Shown here: positions 6,562-14,032 of the stretch, piece after piece
Layout: each line of letters starts with the position of its first letter
Position numbering within the stretch: the first letter of the stretch is position 1
DNA from: Gemmatimonadota bacterium
GTDB lineage: Bacteria > Gemmatimonadota > Gemmatimonadetes > Gemmatimonadales > GWC2-71-9
Assembly: GCA_025361465.1 (NCBI GenBank)
Contig: JANYAG010000006.1
Location: 1 to 17,987 of the forward strand
Length of the DNA: 17,987 bases
Reading direction: 5' to 3'
Notes under the pieces: model-generated
Databases searched by the model: none
Told to the model about the DNA's origin: nothing
The model's input: the letters and a program-made list of their open reading frames with translations, nothing else
Program-made: the position numbers and the translations under genes

Positions 6562-6565
6562 TTGC
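6534..6565 (+). repeat. 32-nt block shared with 1347-1378 (copy B)
   Basis: 31 of 32 bases match copy A; the only change is A to G at the eighth base. The first base is codon position 3 of luxR B but codon position 2 of luxR A. The stop TGA of luxR B (6559-6561) is the second GGGTGA unit; luxR A stops at the first. Confidence 0.6.
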
Positions 6566-6632
6566 CCCGGTCTCCTTGAACACGTACTCTCACCCACCCT
6601 CCTGAAGAACGCAGTGCCCTGCCCGCGATGAC

Positions 6633-7331
6633 ATGATCGAGTTGAAATCACTAAAGGAACTTGCCGCGAACCTGCTTGTCGTTGTTGCGGTCCTCAGTGC
6701 GGCCACCATGGCCATCATTACGGTCCGGAGGGAATTCTCCTCGCGGAGGACAGGCACGGAGGGGGCCGCCGTGAGCCATGAGCCGATCAAGGTCGAGGGT
6801 TGGCAGCAGTACTCGCGAGTTGGCCACCGGTTTGGGCCGCCAAATGCTGCGGTCACGATCGTCGAGTTCGCCGACTTCGAGTGTCCGGGCTGTCGGGCCT
6901 TTGCCACTCAGGTCCTGCCCGCCATCAAGAAGGAGTTTGGTGATCAGGTGACCATTGTCTTCAGGCACTGGCCGCTGTCGTACCATAAGTTCGCTTACCC
7001 CACCGCTCGAGCGGCAGAGTGTGCTGGGGCCCAAGGGAGGTTCGAGTCATTCTACTCACTGGCTTACACTGAACAAGATTCACTGGGGCTGAAGCCCTAT
7101 CGGAGGTTTGCGCAGCAAAGTGGAGTGGAGGACTTGGATCAATTCGACGGTTGTGTCTCAACGCCGGGAGGAGTTCTATCGATCGACACCGACATTGCGG
7201 CCGTGAAGAAATTGGGAGGGGAAGGGACGCCAACGGTTCTTGTCAACAACCTGTTGTACAAACGCGCCCCAGACAGCACACGCCTGCATGATGCGATCGT
7301 CGGACTCCTTAAGCACAAGACCACCATGTAG
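6633..7331 (+). CDS. Membrane-anchored DsbA-like thiol oxidoreductase (cassette B)
   Basis: A 232-residue paralogue of the protein at 1460-2143. A signal-anchor spans about residues 11-31 (LAANLLVVVAVLSAATMAIITV). The redox motif is CPGC at residues 84-87 in EFADFECPGC; the cis-proline loop is GTPTVLVNN. The middle dipeptide differs from copy A (PG versus PV), which in this fold tunes redox potential. HWPLSYHKFAYPTARAAEC and a later cysteine (DGC) are conserved between copies. The ATG at 6633 lacks a clear Shine-Dalgarno; the ATG at 6628 is followed at once by a stop. Likely an oxidant of exported thiols, with the eight-cysteine protein next door as the probable client. Confidence 0.92.
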   Translation: MIELKSLKELAANLLVVVAVLSAATMAIITVRREFSSRRTGTEGAAVSHEPIKVEGWQQYSRVGHRFGPPNAAVTIVEFADFECPGCRAFATQVLPAIKKEFGDQVTIVFRHWPLSYHKFAYPTARAAECAGAQGRFESFYSLAYTEQDSLGLKPYRRFAQQSGVEDLDQFDGCVSTPGGVLSIDTDIAAVKKLGGEGTPTVLVNNLLYKRAPDSTRLHDAIVGLLKHKTTM

Positions 7332-7408
7332 CCGCGCTGCCACTCGACAGCGTCCCTAAGCCATTTGGACCGCGTCCTGGTACAAACCCTGTTCTGGAGT
7401 ACAAACAA

Positions 7409-7681
7409 ATGCGGATCAACCGAACGATTCTAACCGGGCTTTCCGCCCTCACGATCCTTGCCGGGAGTCTCGCTTCGCCATTGGAAGCAACGGGAGGAAG
7501 CTGCTACGGGACAACACAATGGATTTGCTCTAGCGATCCAGACTGTAATGGGTATAATGAGCCTTACTATATGCAATGCTGGAATGCTTTCCACTGTACG
7601 GCCCAGCTGCTGCTAGCCACATGCGGAGAAGCCCCGCCCTATAGTGGATGCAGTGGTTACGCCGTCCGTTGCGAATACTAA
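7409..7681 (+). CDS. Small secreted eight-cysteine protein (cassette B)
   Basis: A 90-residue protein with a signal peptide (MRINR then a hydrophobic stretch; cleavage likely after SLA at 22 or LEA at 27). The mature part of about 63 residues holds eight cysteines with spacings of 7, 5, 10, 5, 8, 8 and 6 residues. Between these, tyrosine, glycine and asparagine are frequent. It aligns with the 2230-2520 protein at the DPDC/EGDC third cysteine, the fifth-to-sixth gap of eight residues and the terminal VRC. The Shine-Dalgarno GGAG (7396-7399) is nine bases before the ATG. The pair is far more diverged than the LuxR or DsbA-like pairs, as expected for a fast-evolving effector. No family recognised. 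Confidence 0.75.
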   Translation: MRINRTILTGLSALTILAGSLASPLEATGGSCYGTTQWICSSDPDCNGYNEPYYMQCWNAFHCTAQLLLATCGEAPPYSGCSGYAVRCEY

Positions 7682-7911
7682 ATCGCATAGGGCAGGCGGC
7701 ATTGCCTCTAAGAGCGACCGGCGAGTTGTATGTTAATCTCGACCCTACAAAGGGCTCACCGGCCGCACCGAGAGCATTCGGCGACTGAGCCTCGTTGGTT
7801 CGTCAGCGCAGTGGCTGGTGTTCCCGTATGACATACACCGGTTGGTGGACGGTGCGCACCAGTCCTTCGGATGTCTCTGATGAAGTATGACGCCCGGGCC
7901 GGGGATCCCCG

Positions 7912-9099
7912 ATGAAATCGAGGCTGCATCACCTCCGCGCTCGGCTCCGGACAGCGGTGGGCGTTGTGATCATCGCGGCATCGGGAATCCCAGGCTGCCA
8001 AAAGGCAACCGCGCCGCGAAACGCGCCGGTGATGAGTGACAGCGGCGAAGTTCGCATTGTGTATAACGTTTCACTGAAGAACGCGGCGGACGCTTGGAGG
8101 TTGGTTCCACTCTCGAACTACACTTTCGGAGGAAGCAGCAGCGAGCAGCCAACAGAGCTGAATCCGAGTGTGCCACATGCCGTGGTCCAACTGGACAACG
8201 GACGACTTGTTGTGAGCGATGGGACGCGTCTACTGGTCTTTTCCAGTGACGGCGGTCTCATGGCAGTGGTTGGAGGAGAAGGCAGTGGGCCGGGCGACTT
8301 CCGACATATCCGAACGCTCTGTCACACGCGGGGAGACTCCATCGTGGTGGGCGATGAGGGCAACCGCCGCATTGTGGTCCTTGATGCAGGAGGAGAGGTC
8401 GCCCGCGTCATCCCAGAGGAGTATGGCAGTCCGTTCACGGATGCCTGTTTCTCTGATGGCACCTTCTTGGTACAGACTCTACGGCCCGATCAGGGGGTAG
8501 ATGGGTATCCAGCGGTCGACGTGGCCAGGCTTCGGTTGGATGGAACAGAGGCGAAGCATCTCGGAAATCTCTCCATCGAGGGAGTGGACTTCCTGCAGTA
8601 CCACGGCGAGGTCGTCTCCGCTAGGGGACAACGCTTTGTAGTTTCCGAGGCGAAGACGAGCGAAGTGCGCTCATTCGACCTCGCCGGTACTAATCGATTG
8701 ACAGTGCGAACGGCCGATGCCCTGAAAGCGATTTCAGAACGAGAGGTTCGAGAGGGGATTCAGGCCACAATTCCGGCAAATGTGTCGCCTGATGAGGCGC
8801 GGGTCAGAATCGCCCGATTGGAGAGTCGGCCGCATCGATTGACCAGACCAGCCTTCGAGCGGTGCATGTTGGACGACTTCGGTGGTACTTGGCTCCTGAT
8901 GGTTCGCGAGAAGGCCGGAGCCCCGGAATCGTGGGTGCATTTCGACAGCTCGGGTCAAATGACTGGTCGACTCACACTCGGTGCGGGCCGAAGGCAACTC
9001 TGGGCGATGCGCTTCGGTCGCAACACTGTTTGGCTGCAATCGCGCGATGATGAAGGTATTGTCAAGATCGCGGCCTATCGAATCGAACGCGTCGGGTAG
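7912..9099 (+). CDS. 6-bladed beta-propeller lipoprotein (cassette B)
   Basis: A 395-residue protein. The signal peptide ends in a good lipobox, IPGC, near residue 29, so it should be lipid-anchored. Blade motifs follow: VVQLDNGRLVVSDGTRLLVF, GGEGSGPGDFRHI (the GxGPGxF hallmark), then DSIVVGDEGNRRIVVLDAGG. It corresponds to the protein at 2658-3827, with conserved order but low identity. No enzymatic motif is seen; a binding or scaffold role on the outer face is likely. A G-rich stretch (7901-7904) seven bases before ATG 7912 may serve as Shine-Dalgarno. The 230-base gap before it holds only a weak hairpin, unlike cassette A. Confidence 0.87.
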   Translation: MKSRLHHLRARLRTAVGVVIIAASGIPGCQKATAPRNAPVMSDSGEVRIVYNVSLKNAADAWRLVPLSNYTFGGSSSEQPTELNPSVPHAVVQLDNGRLVVSDGTRLLVFSSDGGLMAVVGGEGSGPGDFRHIRTLCHTRGDSIVVGDEGNRRIVVLDAGGEVARVIPEEYGSPFTDACFSDGTFLVQTLRPDQGVDGYPAVDVARLRLDGTEAKHLGNLSIEGVDFLQYHGEVVSARGQRFVVSEAKTSEVRSFDLAGTNRLTVRTADALKAISEREVREGIQATIPANVSPDEARVRIARLESRPHRLTRPAFERCMLDDFGGTWLLMVREKAGAPESWVHFDSSGQMTGRLTLGAGRRQLWAMRFGRNTVWLQSRDDEGIVKIAAYRIERVG

Positions 9100-9214
9100 G
9101 TCGACAGGCACGGCCGCAGTGGCGCGCGCTGAAGAGGCGTTTCACCCCTCCAATTGAGGTCTTTGGATGATTTGTGCAAGAGGGTTTGCCACGGTAAAGA
9201 GGGGAGGGCACGGA

Positions 9215-11401
9215 ATGCGAGCCCTTTGTCTCGGATGTGTTACGCTGCTCTGGGCGTTCGGTCTGGGCGCGCAAACGGTGCCCAAGGAGGTGGATTCCCT
9301 GGCGGCCCGGCTGCAGAATGGTGATGAGTCGGTTCGTCGGCGCATCGAATCCATCACCCGTCCCCTCCTCATCTCCGCGAACGAACGAAAACTCCAGGGC
9401 GACATTGCGCATCGCGTCGCCAGCCTCGCGCTGATTCTGGCGGAGCCCATCTCGCCCCCCGAGAACAGGCCGACCAAGCGCGAGATGGACTGGCGTCGGC
9501 CGGCCGTCCGTATCCTCCGCCAGGCCTTGGCCGATGACAGCGGGGACGTGTGGAGCGCCTCGCGGATGGAGCAGCTCACGCCCTACCCCTATCTCTGGCT
9601 CGCACCAGGGAGGGAGCTGGCGCACCTGCGAGCACTTGCTAGGCGCACCGCTGCGCTCCCAACGGCGCTCGGTCTTGCCTGGTTTGGTCTCGAGCTGGAA
9701 GTAGGTTCGCCCGACTCTGCCACCATCGCCTTGACGGCACTCAGTGCCGCCCAAGTGTCACCGGCGGTCAAGTCCCACTTGCGTGCCGAACTAGAGTTTG
9801 CCCGAGGGCGCAATGTCGCCGGCATCGAGGCGTACTATCAGGGGGCGCGTGCGATCGCGTCTTCCGACGATGTGGCCACATTCACTCGGGACCTGTCGTG
9901 GATTGCGCGCACCGAGGAGCTGGCTGAGTGGCGAAGGCTCCCCGCCGATGGCCACGCCCAGGAAGCGTGGCTGCGGGCCTTCTGGACCCGGCGCGACTTC
10001 CGGGATGGTCGACCGGCCGGGACTCGGCTTCCCGAACACTTTGCTCGCTGGCGCGCCGCGCTCCGCGACTACCGCTGGGATCTGGACGGCAGTGTCGCGC
10101 TGGCGATGACCACGGGTGACGTGGCGGGATTCGACTACAACGACGGAGACGCCAAGTTCCCGATTGATGACGCGCAATCAGAACTCATCTACAGCAACCG
10201 GTTGAACCCCCTGAGCCGCATTCTCGACGACCGGGGCCGGCTGGTCATGCGGCTGGGTCTACCCACCGCGCAGAGCACGCTGCCCGGTGTCACGGCAGGT
10301 AGCGGGGAGAACCTGACCTGGATCACTCCGGACGGTCCAACTATGGTGGGCTTCTCCCGCCCCGGTGCAAAAGTGGACAAGGACCCGAGAAAGCCGCCGG
10401 TGATCCTGATGAAGTACGGCATGCTGGGTCGGAACTACCCAGTCGGCGATCTCATGGCCGTCTGTCAGCTCGATCCGCGATTGTGTTCCCTCGCTGGGTC
10501 GGTGGAGATCTCAATGATGACAGCGAGGAACCTGGGGGCGGGGACGCTTCCAACTCCTCCCTGGAAGAACCAGGCCAACCGAATTCGAATCGACTACACT
10601 CGGATGCGCGAATTGGCCGAGCGCAGTGAAGCCAATCGGGAGACCTTCTCGGATTCGCTCGGTGCCGTGCTGCAAGCCTACGGGATTCCTGGCGGGGGGA
10701 TGCTGGTCGTCACCTCCGTGCCCGTGGAGCGACTCGTTCCCAGCGCCAAGGTCCGTGATACCACGCGGATGCTGGGTGTGCGCCTGAGGAGCTCGGTTGG
10801 CGACTCGGCGAAGGGTGTCATCGTGGCTGGGCTCGATACCGTGCGCACGTGGCCGACCGCTGCTCCGCCGCTCCCCGGCAGCCAGGTGAGCAGCTGGGCC
10901 CTCGTGCCTTCACCCACGGGTGTCTGGAGTATCGACATCGTCGTGTCCAGTATGGGTGGCCGGGCCGGTACCGGCCGCATGCTGCGCGAGGTGCCGGTGA
11001 TTGCGCTCGATGCGCCCACACTCACCGTGAGTGATCCCATCTTGGGGCGTAAGGGGAGTGGGCTCACCTGGAAGAACGCGCGCGGCATCCTGGTGGAGTT
11101 GAACCCCACCGGAGCGTGGCGGAAGAGCGACGTGGCGGTGCTCAACTACACCCTCGTGGGTGCCGTGCTGGGTCACGTGCTCGACACGCGGATCGAGATC
11201 TGGGATATCCAGGGCAAACCGAAGCAGCCCAGGCTCGCGATCAGCTTCTCCGAGCCGGCCACTGGGGTCATGCAGGACGTGCGGCGGGAACTGGTGCTGC
11301 GTGAGCTTGAAGCTGGGGCATACCGAATAGTGGTCAGCATACGCGATGCAATCGAGAATGTCGCGAGCTCTCGGGAGCGACGACTCACCGTGACCAATTG
11401 A
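9215..11401 (+). CDS. Large GWxTD-domain-like exported protein (cassette B)
   Basis: 728 residues from ATG 9215, chosen over ATG 9167 because it has a strong Shine-Dalgarno (GGAGGG, 9203-9208) and gives a proper signal peptide ending LGAQ. The N-terminal third is helical and TPR-like. The GWxTD-type region reads LAEWRRLPADG, WLRAFWTRRDF, EHFARWRAALRDYRW, then after a gap LNPLSRILDDRGRLVMRLGLP, which parallels the DDRGR.YIRxGxP core of GWxTD proteins. A beta-rich C-terminal half follows, ending RRELVLRELEAGAYRIVVSI, shared with copy A. Function of GWxTD proteins is unknown; they are exported. It is the last gene of cassette B, 115 bases after the propeller gene. Confidence 0.8.
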   Translation: MRALCLGCVTLLWAFGLGAQTVPKEVDSLAARLQNGDESVRRRIESITRPLLISANERKLQGDIAHRVASLALILAEPISPPENRPTKREMDWRRPAVRILRQALADDSGDVWSASRMEQLTPYPYLWLAPGRELAHLRALARRTAALPTALGLAWFGLELEVGSPDSATIALTALSAAQVSPAVKSHLRAELEFARGRNVAGIEAYYQGARAIASSDDVATFTRDLSWIARTEELAEWRRLPADGHAQEAWLRAFWTRRDFRDGRPAGTRLPEHFARWRAALRDYRWDLDGSVALAMTTGDVAGFDYNDGDAKFPIDDAQSELIYSNRLNPLSRILDDRGRLVMRLGLPTAQSTLPGVTAGSGENLTWITPDGPTMVGFSRPGAKVDKDPRKPPVILMKYGMLGRNYPVGDLMAVCQLDPRLCSLAGSVEISMMTARNLGAGTLPTPPWKNQANRIRIDYTRMRELAERSEANRETFSDSLGAVLQAYGIPGGGMLVVTSVPVERLVPSAKVRDTTRMLGVRLRSSVGDSAKGVIVAGLDTVRTWPTAAPPLPGSQVSSWALVPSPTGVWSIDIVVSSMGGRAGTGRMLREVPVIALDAPTLTVSDPILGRKGSGLTWKNARGILVELNPTGAWRKSDVAVLNYTLVGAVLGHVLDTRIEIWDIQGKPKQPRLAISFSEPATGVMQDVRRELVLRELEAGAYRIVVSIRDAIENVASSRERRLTVTN

Positions 11402-11427
11402 AAGGCCGGTTGTGGATGTGGGTGTGC

Positions 11428-11451
11428 CCATCCGCTTGTCGTTGCGGATGG
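11428..11451 (+). terminator. Candidate terminator after cassette B
   Basis: A perfect 8-bp stem CCATCCGC/GCGGATGG with an 8-base loop begins 27 bases after the GWxTD-like stop. There is no U-run after it, so it would be a weak intrinsic terminator or a 3'-end stabiliser. The rest of the gap to the toxin gene (to 11584) shows nothing clear. Confidence 0.35.
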
Positions 11452-11584
11452 TGCGTGCAGATCATATGTAGCGCTCGTGGAGCGGTCTCGATGAGTTCCA
11501 GCATGGGCAGTCAGTCGATCACTATCCTTTGCGCCAGCCCTTGCCACCATCCGTGAACACCGCCGACGAGGAGACGATGGCTCC

Positions 11585-11995
11585 TCACGGCACCAGCACG
11601 AACCTCCCCTTTCGCGGCTGCACCACGCCGAAGTGCCGGCGATCGGTGGTGAGGATCGCGCGCACCTCGAGCCGCTCCGCCACCGCCACGATGCTCGCGT
11701 CGGTGAAGCCGAGCGGGAGGTCGGCGTAGCGTTCCAGGAGTTCGGCGGCACGGATGATATCGGCGGCTTCGAGCTGTTTGACGGTGAACTCCCCGTCAAC
11801 CACCCCACGAATGAAAGCCGCCTCGGCGGCGGGACCGATCCGGGTCTGCAGGAGCCAGGTGAGTTCCGGGATCACGGTGACGGGAACGACCACGGGCGAG
11901 GGATTGGTCTGCCAACACCCCAGCACCCGCGCATGCCAAGCGTCGCTCGCGTCGATCAGGGCATACAGTGCACCGGTGTCGGCAACGGTGGTCAC
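11585..11995 (-). CDS. PIN-domain toxin, VapC type
   Basis: A 136-residue PIN-domain protein. The acidic catalytic set is visible: D near residue 6 (VADTGALYAL), E in PELTWLL, D in LPLGFTDASIVAVA and D in ILTTDRRHF. Family knowledge: VapC toxins are metal-dependent ribonucleases cutting tRNA or rRNA, held inactive by VapB. Length is normal. It starts at GTG (11993-11995), which overlaps the antitoxin TGA as GTGA, so the two are translationally coupled in the usual antitoxin-first order. It lies tail to tail with cassette B. Confidence 0.9.
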   Translation of the reverse strand: MTTVADTGALYALIDASDAWHARVLGCWQTNPSPVVVPVTVIPELTWLLQTRIGPAAEAAFIRGVVDGEFTVKQLEAADIIRAAELLERYADLPLGFTDASIVAVAERLEVRAILTTDRRHFGVVQPRKGRFVLVP

Positions 11996-12222
11996 AGGTG
12001 CGGGTCGCGCCAGAGGAGTTCATCGACTCGGGACGCTGAGTCGGATGTGCCGCTGGCGAATTTCCCGGCAATAGACGGGACACCACCTCCCGTCATCGGC
12101 GCGGCGAGATAGCGCGTCAGCGCTTCACGCACGAGGGTGGCGTAACTGACCCCCTCCTCCCGGGCGCGGCGACGGAGCTTCACCAGGAGCTCCTCGTCGA
12201 AGAACATCGTGGTACGCTTCAT
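11992..12222 (-). CDS. Ribbon-helix-helix antitoxin, VapB type
   Basis: A 76-residue protein beginning MKRTTMFFDEELLVKLRRRA, a CopG/RHH-type beta strand and first helix, with GVSYATLVREALTRYL as the second helix. The C-terminal tail (VPSIAGKFASG, RVDELL) would wrap the toxin. The start at 12222 is chosen over an upstream in-frame codon because it begins at the RHH strand and matches a short or leaderless transcript from the promoter at 12230-12258. The stop overlaps the toxin start. The same C-terminal tail survives as a remnant at 5690-5788. Confidence 0.88.
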   Translation of the reverse strand: MKRTTMFFDEELLVKLRRRAREEGVSYATLVREALTRYLAAPMTGGGVPSIAGKFASGTSDSASRVDELLWRDPHL

Positions 12223-12229
12223 GGTATAC

Positions 12230-12258
12230 ACTATACAGCATATATATGCTGTAGGCAA
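12230..12258 (-). promoter_or_regulatory. VapBC promoter with operator palindrome in the spacer
   Basis: On the minus strand TTGCCT (12258-12253) and TATAGT (12235-12230) are separated by exactly 17 bases. The perfect 18-bp palindrome ACAGCATATATATGCTGT (12235-12252) covers that spacer plus one base of the -10. Transcription would start at or next to the antitoxin ATG (12222), giving a leaderless mRNA. RHH antitoxins commonly autorepress at such palindromes. Confidence 0.68.
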
Positions 12259-12354
12259 CAATGGTCGACTTTCCAGAACACCGCCATTAGAGAGCTGCGG
12301 GTTTCACTGTAGATTGAGTCCGGCCCCCCCGCCGATCCCACCGAGGCAGACCCC

Positions 12355-13197
12355 ATGTTGCGCCCCAACCGACTCGCCGTCCTGGCCTGGCTCGTCTGTG
12401 CCGGCTGTGCCACCCACGTGGGCCCCGCACCCCAGCCGGGCGCCCCAGTGCGCAGCTGGCAGGTCCGCTCCTCCGACGGCGGCTCGGCCCAGCTCTACCT
12501 CCGCAACGACGCGACGCGCACCCAGACCGTCTCGGTGATCACGCTGATCGGCTGTGTGAACACCCGCGAGAGCTGCACCGACTACCCCGTCCACCTGGTG
12601 ATCGAACCCGGGAAGACCGTGGTCGGGATGAAGGTGCAGCGCTTCACGGCAGGACGGAGATGGTCGTTCAGTGCTTCAATCCGAGTCGACCTTGATCCGC
12701 TGGCCGGCGAGGCACCCACGATCGTCCCGGCGGTGCGGCGGGCCATCCCCGCAGATCAACTCAGGACCATCGAGGTCGAGGAGTTCGTGCCGGCAGTCCG
12801 GGCCATTACCAGCGCCGGTCGCTGCGGCATCATGCAGCGGGGGACGCTTTCCACCGGATCGATCGCCCTGGTGATGTTCTTCGCCCCCTCGAAGCGATCG
12901 AAACCCGAACGAATGGTCAGCGTGATCTACGATGCCGATGGTAACGCGATCAGTTACTCCGACATGCGCGGCGACTTCTTCACCCCCAAGGAAGGCAGCC
13001 CCGATACCCCACCCGCGCGGCCGCGGACCACCATTTCGCTCACCCCCGGGACGCAGAGTGGGATGCTCCGCAATGACGGCGGCGGCTTGCCGGAGACATG
13101 GTTTCGGGTGAGCGGCCCGGACCTTCTCACCGCGGCGTCGCTTGGCCGGCCGGCCCAGCTGATTGCGAGAATCTGGAAGGAATGCAAGCCGAGGTAA
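12355..13197 (+). CDS. Hypothetical lipoprotein
   Basis: A 280-residue protein of no family I recognise. The N-terminus MLRPNRLAVLAWLVCAGC is a lipoprotein-like signal; cysteine at the -3 position makes the lipobox atypical. Residues about 30-115 look beta-rich (SAQLYLRNDATRTQTVSVIT then LIGCVNTRESCTDYPVHLVI) and may form an immunoglobulin-like domain with a C..C pair; the remainder has no clear motif. The start ATG 12355 has GAGG a few bases upstream. Its neighbours are toxin-antitoxin modules on the other strand, which say nothing about its role. Confidence 0.75.
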   Translation: MLRPNRLAVLAWLVCAGCATHVGPAPQPGAPVRSWQVRSSDGGSAQLYLRNDATRTQTVSVITLIGCVNTRESCTDYPVHLVIEPGKTVVGMKVQRFTAGRRWSFSASIRVDLDPLAGEAPTIVPAVRRAIPADQLRTIEVEEFVPAVRAITSAGRCGIMQRGTLSTGSIALVMFFAPSKRSKPERMVSVIYDADGNAISYSDMRGDFFTPKEGSPDTPPARPRTTISLTPGTQSGMLRNDGGGLPETWFRVSGPDLLTAASLGRPAQLIARIWKECKPR

Positions 13198-13232
13198 GCC
13201 GCTGGTCGCGGCGCCACTTCAATCCCCTTTGA

Positions 13233-13505
13233 TTAGCCCTTTCGCTGCGGGCGCGGCGTCGCGAGAGCCTCCACAGCGCGCTCCCCCGACCGTGCACGCT
13301 CCTCTCGCACCAGCTCGGTCAACTCGCCACGCCGAAACTTACTTCGCACACCTGGGACATCCAGCGGCGACCGATCGGCCACCACGGGCTGCAGCACGAA
13401 CGTGGATCCGTCCTGGCGGCGGATCTGGACCCGCCCTTCTCGGCGGGCCTGGTCCAGCAGGGTGGCCAGTCGCTGGCGAGCCTCGGAATAGGTGTAGGTC
13501 TTCAT
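13233..13505 (-). CDS. Phd/YefM-type antitoxin
   Basis: A 90-residue protein from ATG 13505. The start MKTYTYSEARQRLATLLDQA then the strand pair GRVQIRRQDGSTFVLQP matches the Phd/YefM N-terminal DNA-binding fold; the charged tail (ELTELVREERARSGERAVEAL) would bind toxin. It begins one base after the stop of the PIN gene, so it is second in the operon, the reverse of the common order. An upstream in-frame ATG (to 13520) is less likely because it would overlap the toxin end and falls outside the domain. Confidence 0.82.
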   Translation of the reverse strand: MKTYTYSEARQRLATLLDQARREGRVQIRRQDGSTFVLQPVVADRSPLDVPGVRSKFRRGELTELVREERARSGERAVEALATPRPQRKG

Positions 13506-13506
13506 C

Positions 13507-13893
13507 TCAGATCTCCACAACGGTGATACCGCTCATCTTGGCTGCGGCGCTGAGCTCCGTATCAAGCGTGAGGACTGGCAGGCCGCGCGCCCGTGCCAAT
13601 CCGAGCATGTAGGCGTCGTAGGCATACAGGCCCAGCTCGGTCGCCACCACCAATGCCTTGCCGATGTCGACCTCAACCAAGCGGAGCGGGATCGACTCGT
13701 AGGAGTCCCAGGCCCTCTGCGCCTCGGCGACCGTCAACCGCTTGCGCCGGATTGCTGCGACCAGGGCATTGCCGATTTCCCAGGGCAGCGACGCCGGAGC
13801 GAAGAGCACAGCACCTGCCGTGACTGCGATCAGGGTAGGGCGCTCCGGCTCCTCAAGCAGCACCGCTAGCAGTGCCGATGTGTCGATCACCAT
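13507..13893 (-). CDS. PIN-domain toxin, VapC type (first gene of pair)
   Basis: A 128-residue PIN protein beginning MVIDTSALLAVLLEEPERP. Acidic residues: D4, E in LPWEIGNALVAAIRR, D in GLYAYDAYMLGLARA and D in VLTLDTELS. Likely a ribonuclease toxin. The start 13893 is supported by an AGGAGGA Shine-Dalgarno at 13902-13909, eight bases upstream. Its stop is one base before the start of the Phd-type antitoxin. Toxin-first order means that antitoxin supply depends on translation through or after the toxin gene. Confidence 0.88.
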   Translation of the reverse strand: MVIDTSALLAVLLEEPERPTLIAVTAGAVLFAPASLPWEIGNALVAAIRRKRLTVAEAQRAWDSYESIPLRLVEVDIGKALVVATELGLYAYDAYMLGLARARGLPVLTLDTELSAAAKMSGITVVEI

Positions 13894-13913
13894 TCCAAAG
13901 GTCCTCCTCGATT

Positions 13914-13948
13914 CGGTAATTGTACAATGGTACATAATACCGTATCAA
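13914..13948 (-). promoter_or_regulatory. Promoter/operator of the PIN-Phd pair
   Basis: On the minus strand TTGATA (13948-13943) and TACAAT (13924-13919) are 18 bases apart. Nested inverted repeats cover the region: TGTAC/GTACA at 13921-13934 inside CGGTA/TACCG at 13914-13942. The arms are nearly co-centred, as expected for an autoregulating antitoxin. Confidence 0.55.
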
Positions 13949-14032
13949 GGGAGACGTCAGGACGGTACCCAGGGCGCCGCACAAAGGGGTGAAATCACGC
14001 AAGGAATGCGACGGTGGAGAGGTCGCTCGGGG

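Noticed and set aside
7553..7558. TATAAT inside the eight-Cys gene B
   Set aside because: No -35 at a suitable distance and no gene positioned to use it; it is part of the coding sequence.
7691..7707. Hairpin after the eight-Cys gene B
   Set aside because: The stem is only four or five pairs with a G-U and no U-run, so it is not comparable with the cassette A hairpin.
9062..9754. Minus-strand open frame of about 230 codons
   Set aside because: It lies antisense to the GWxTD-like gene B and has no recognisable domain, as expected of shadow frames in GC-rich DNA.
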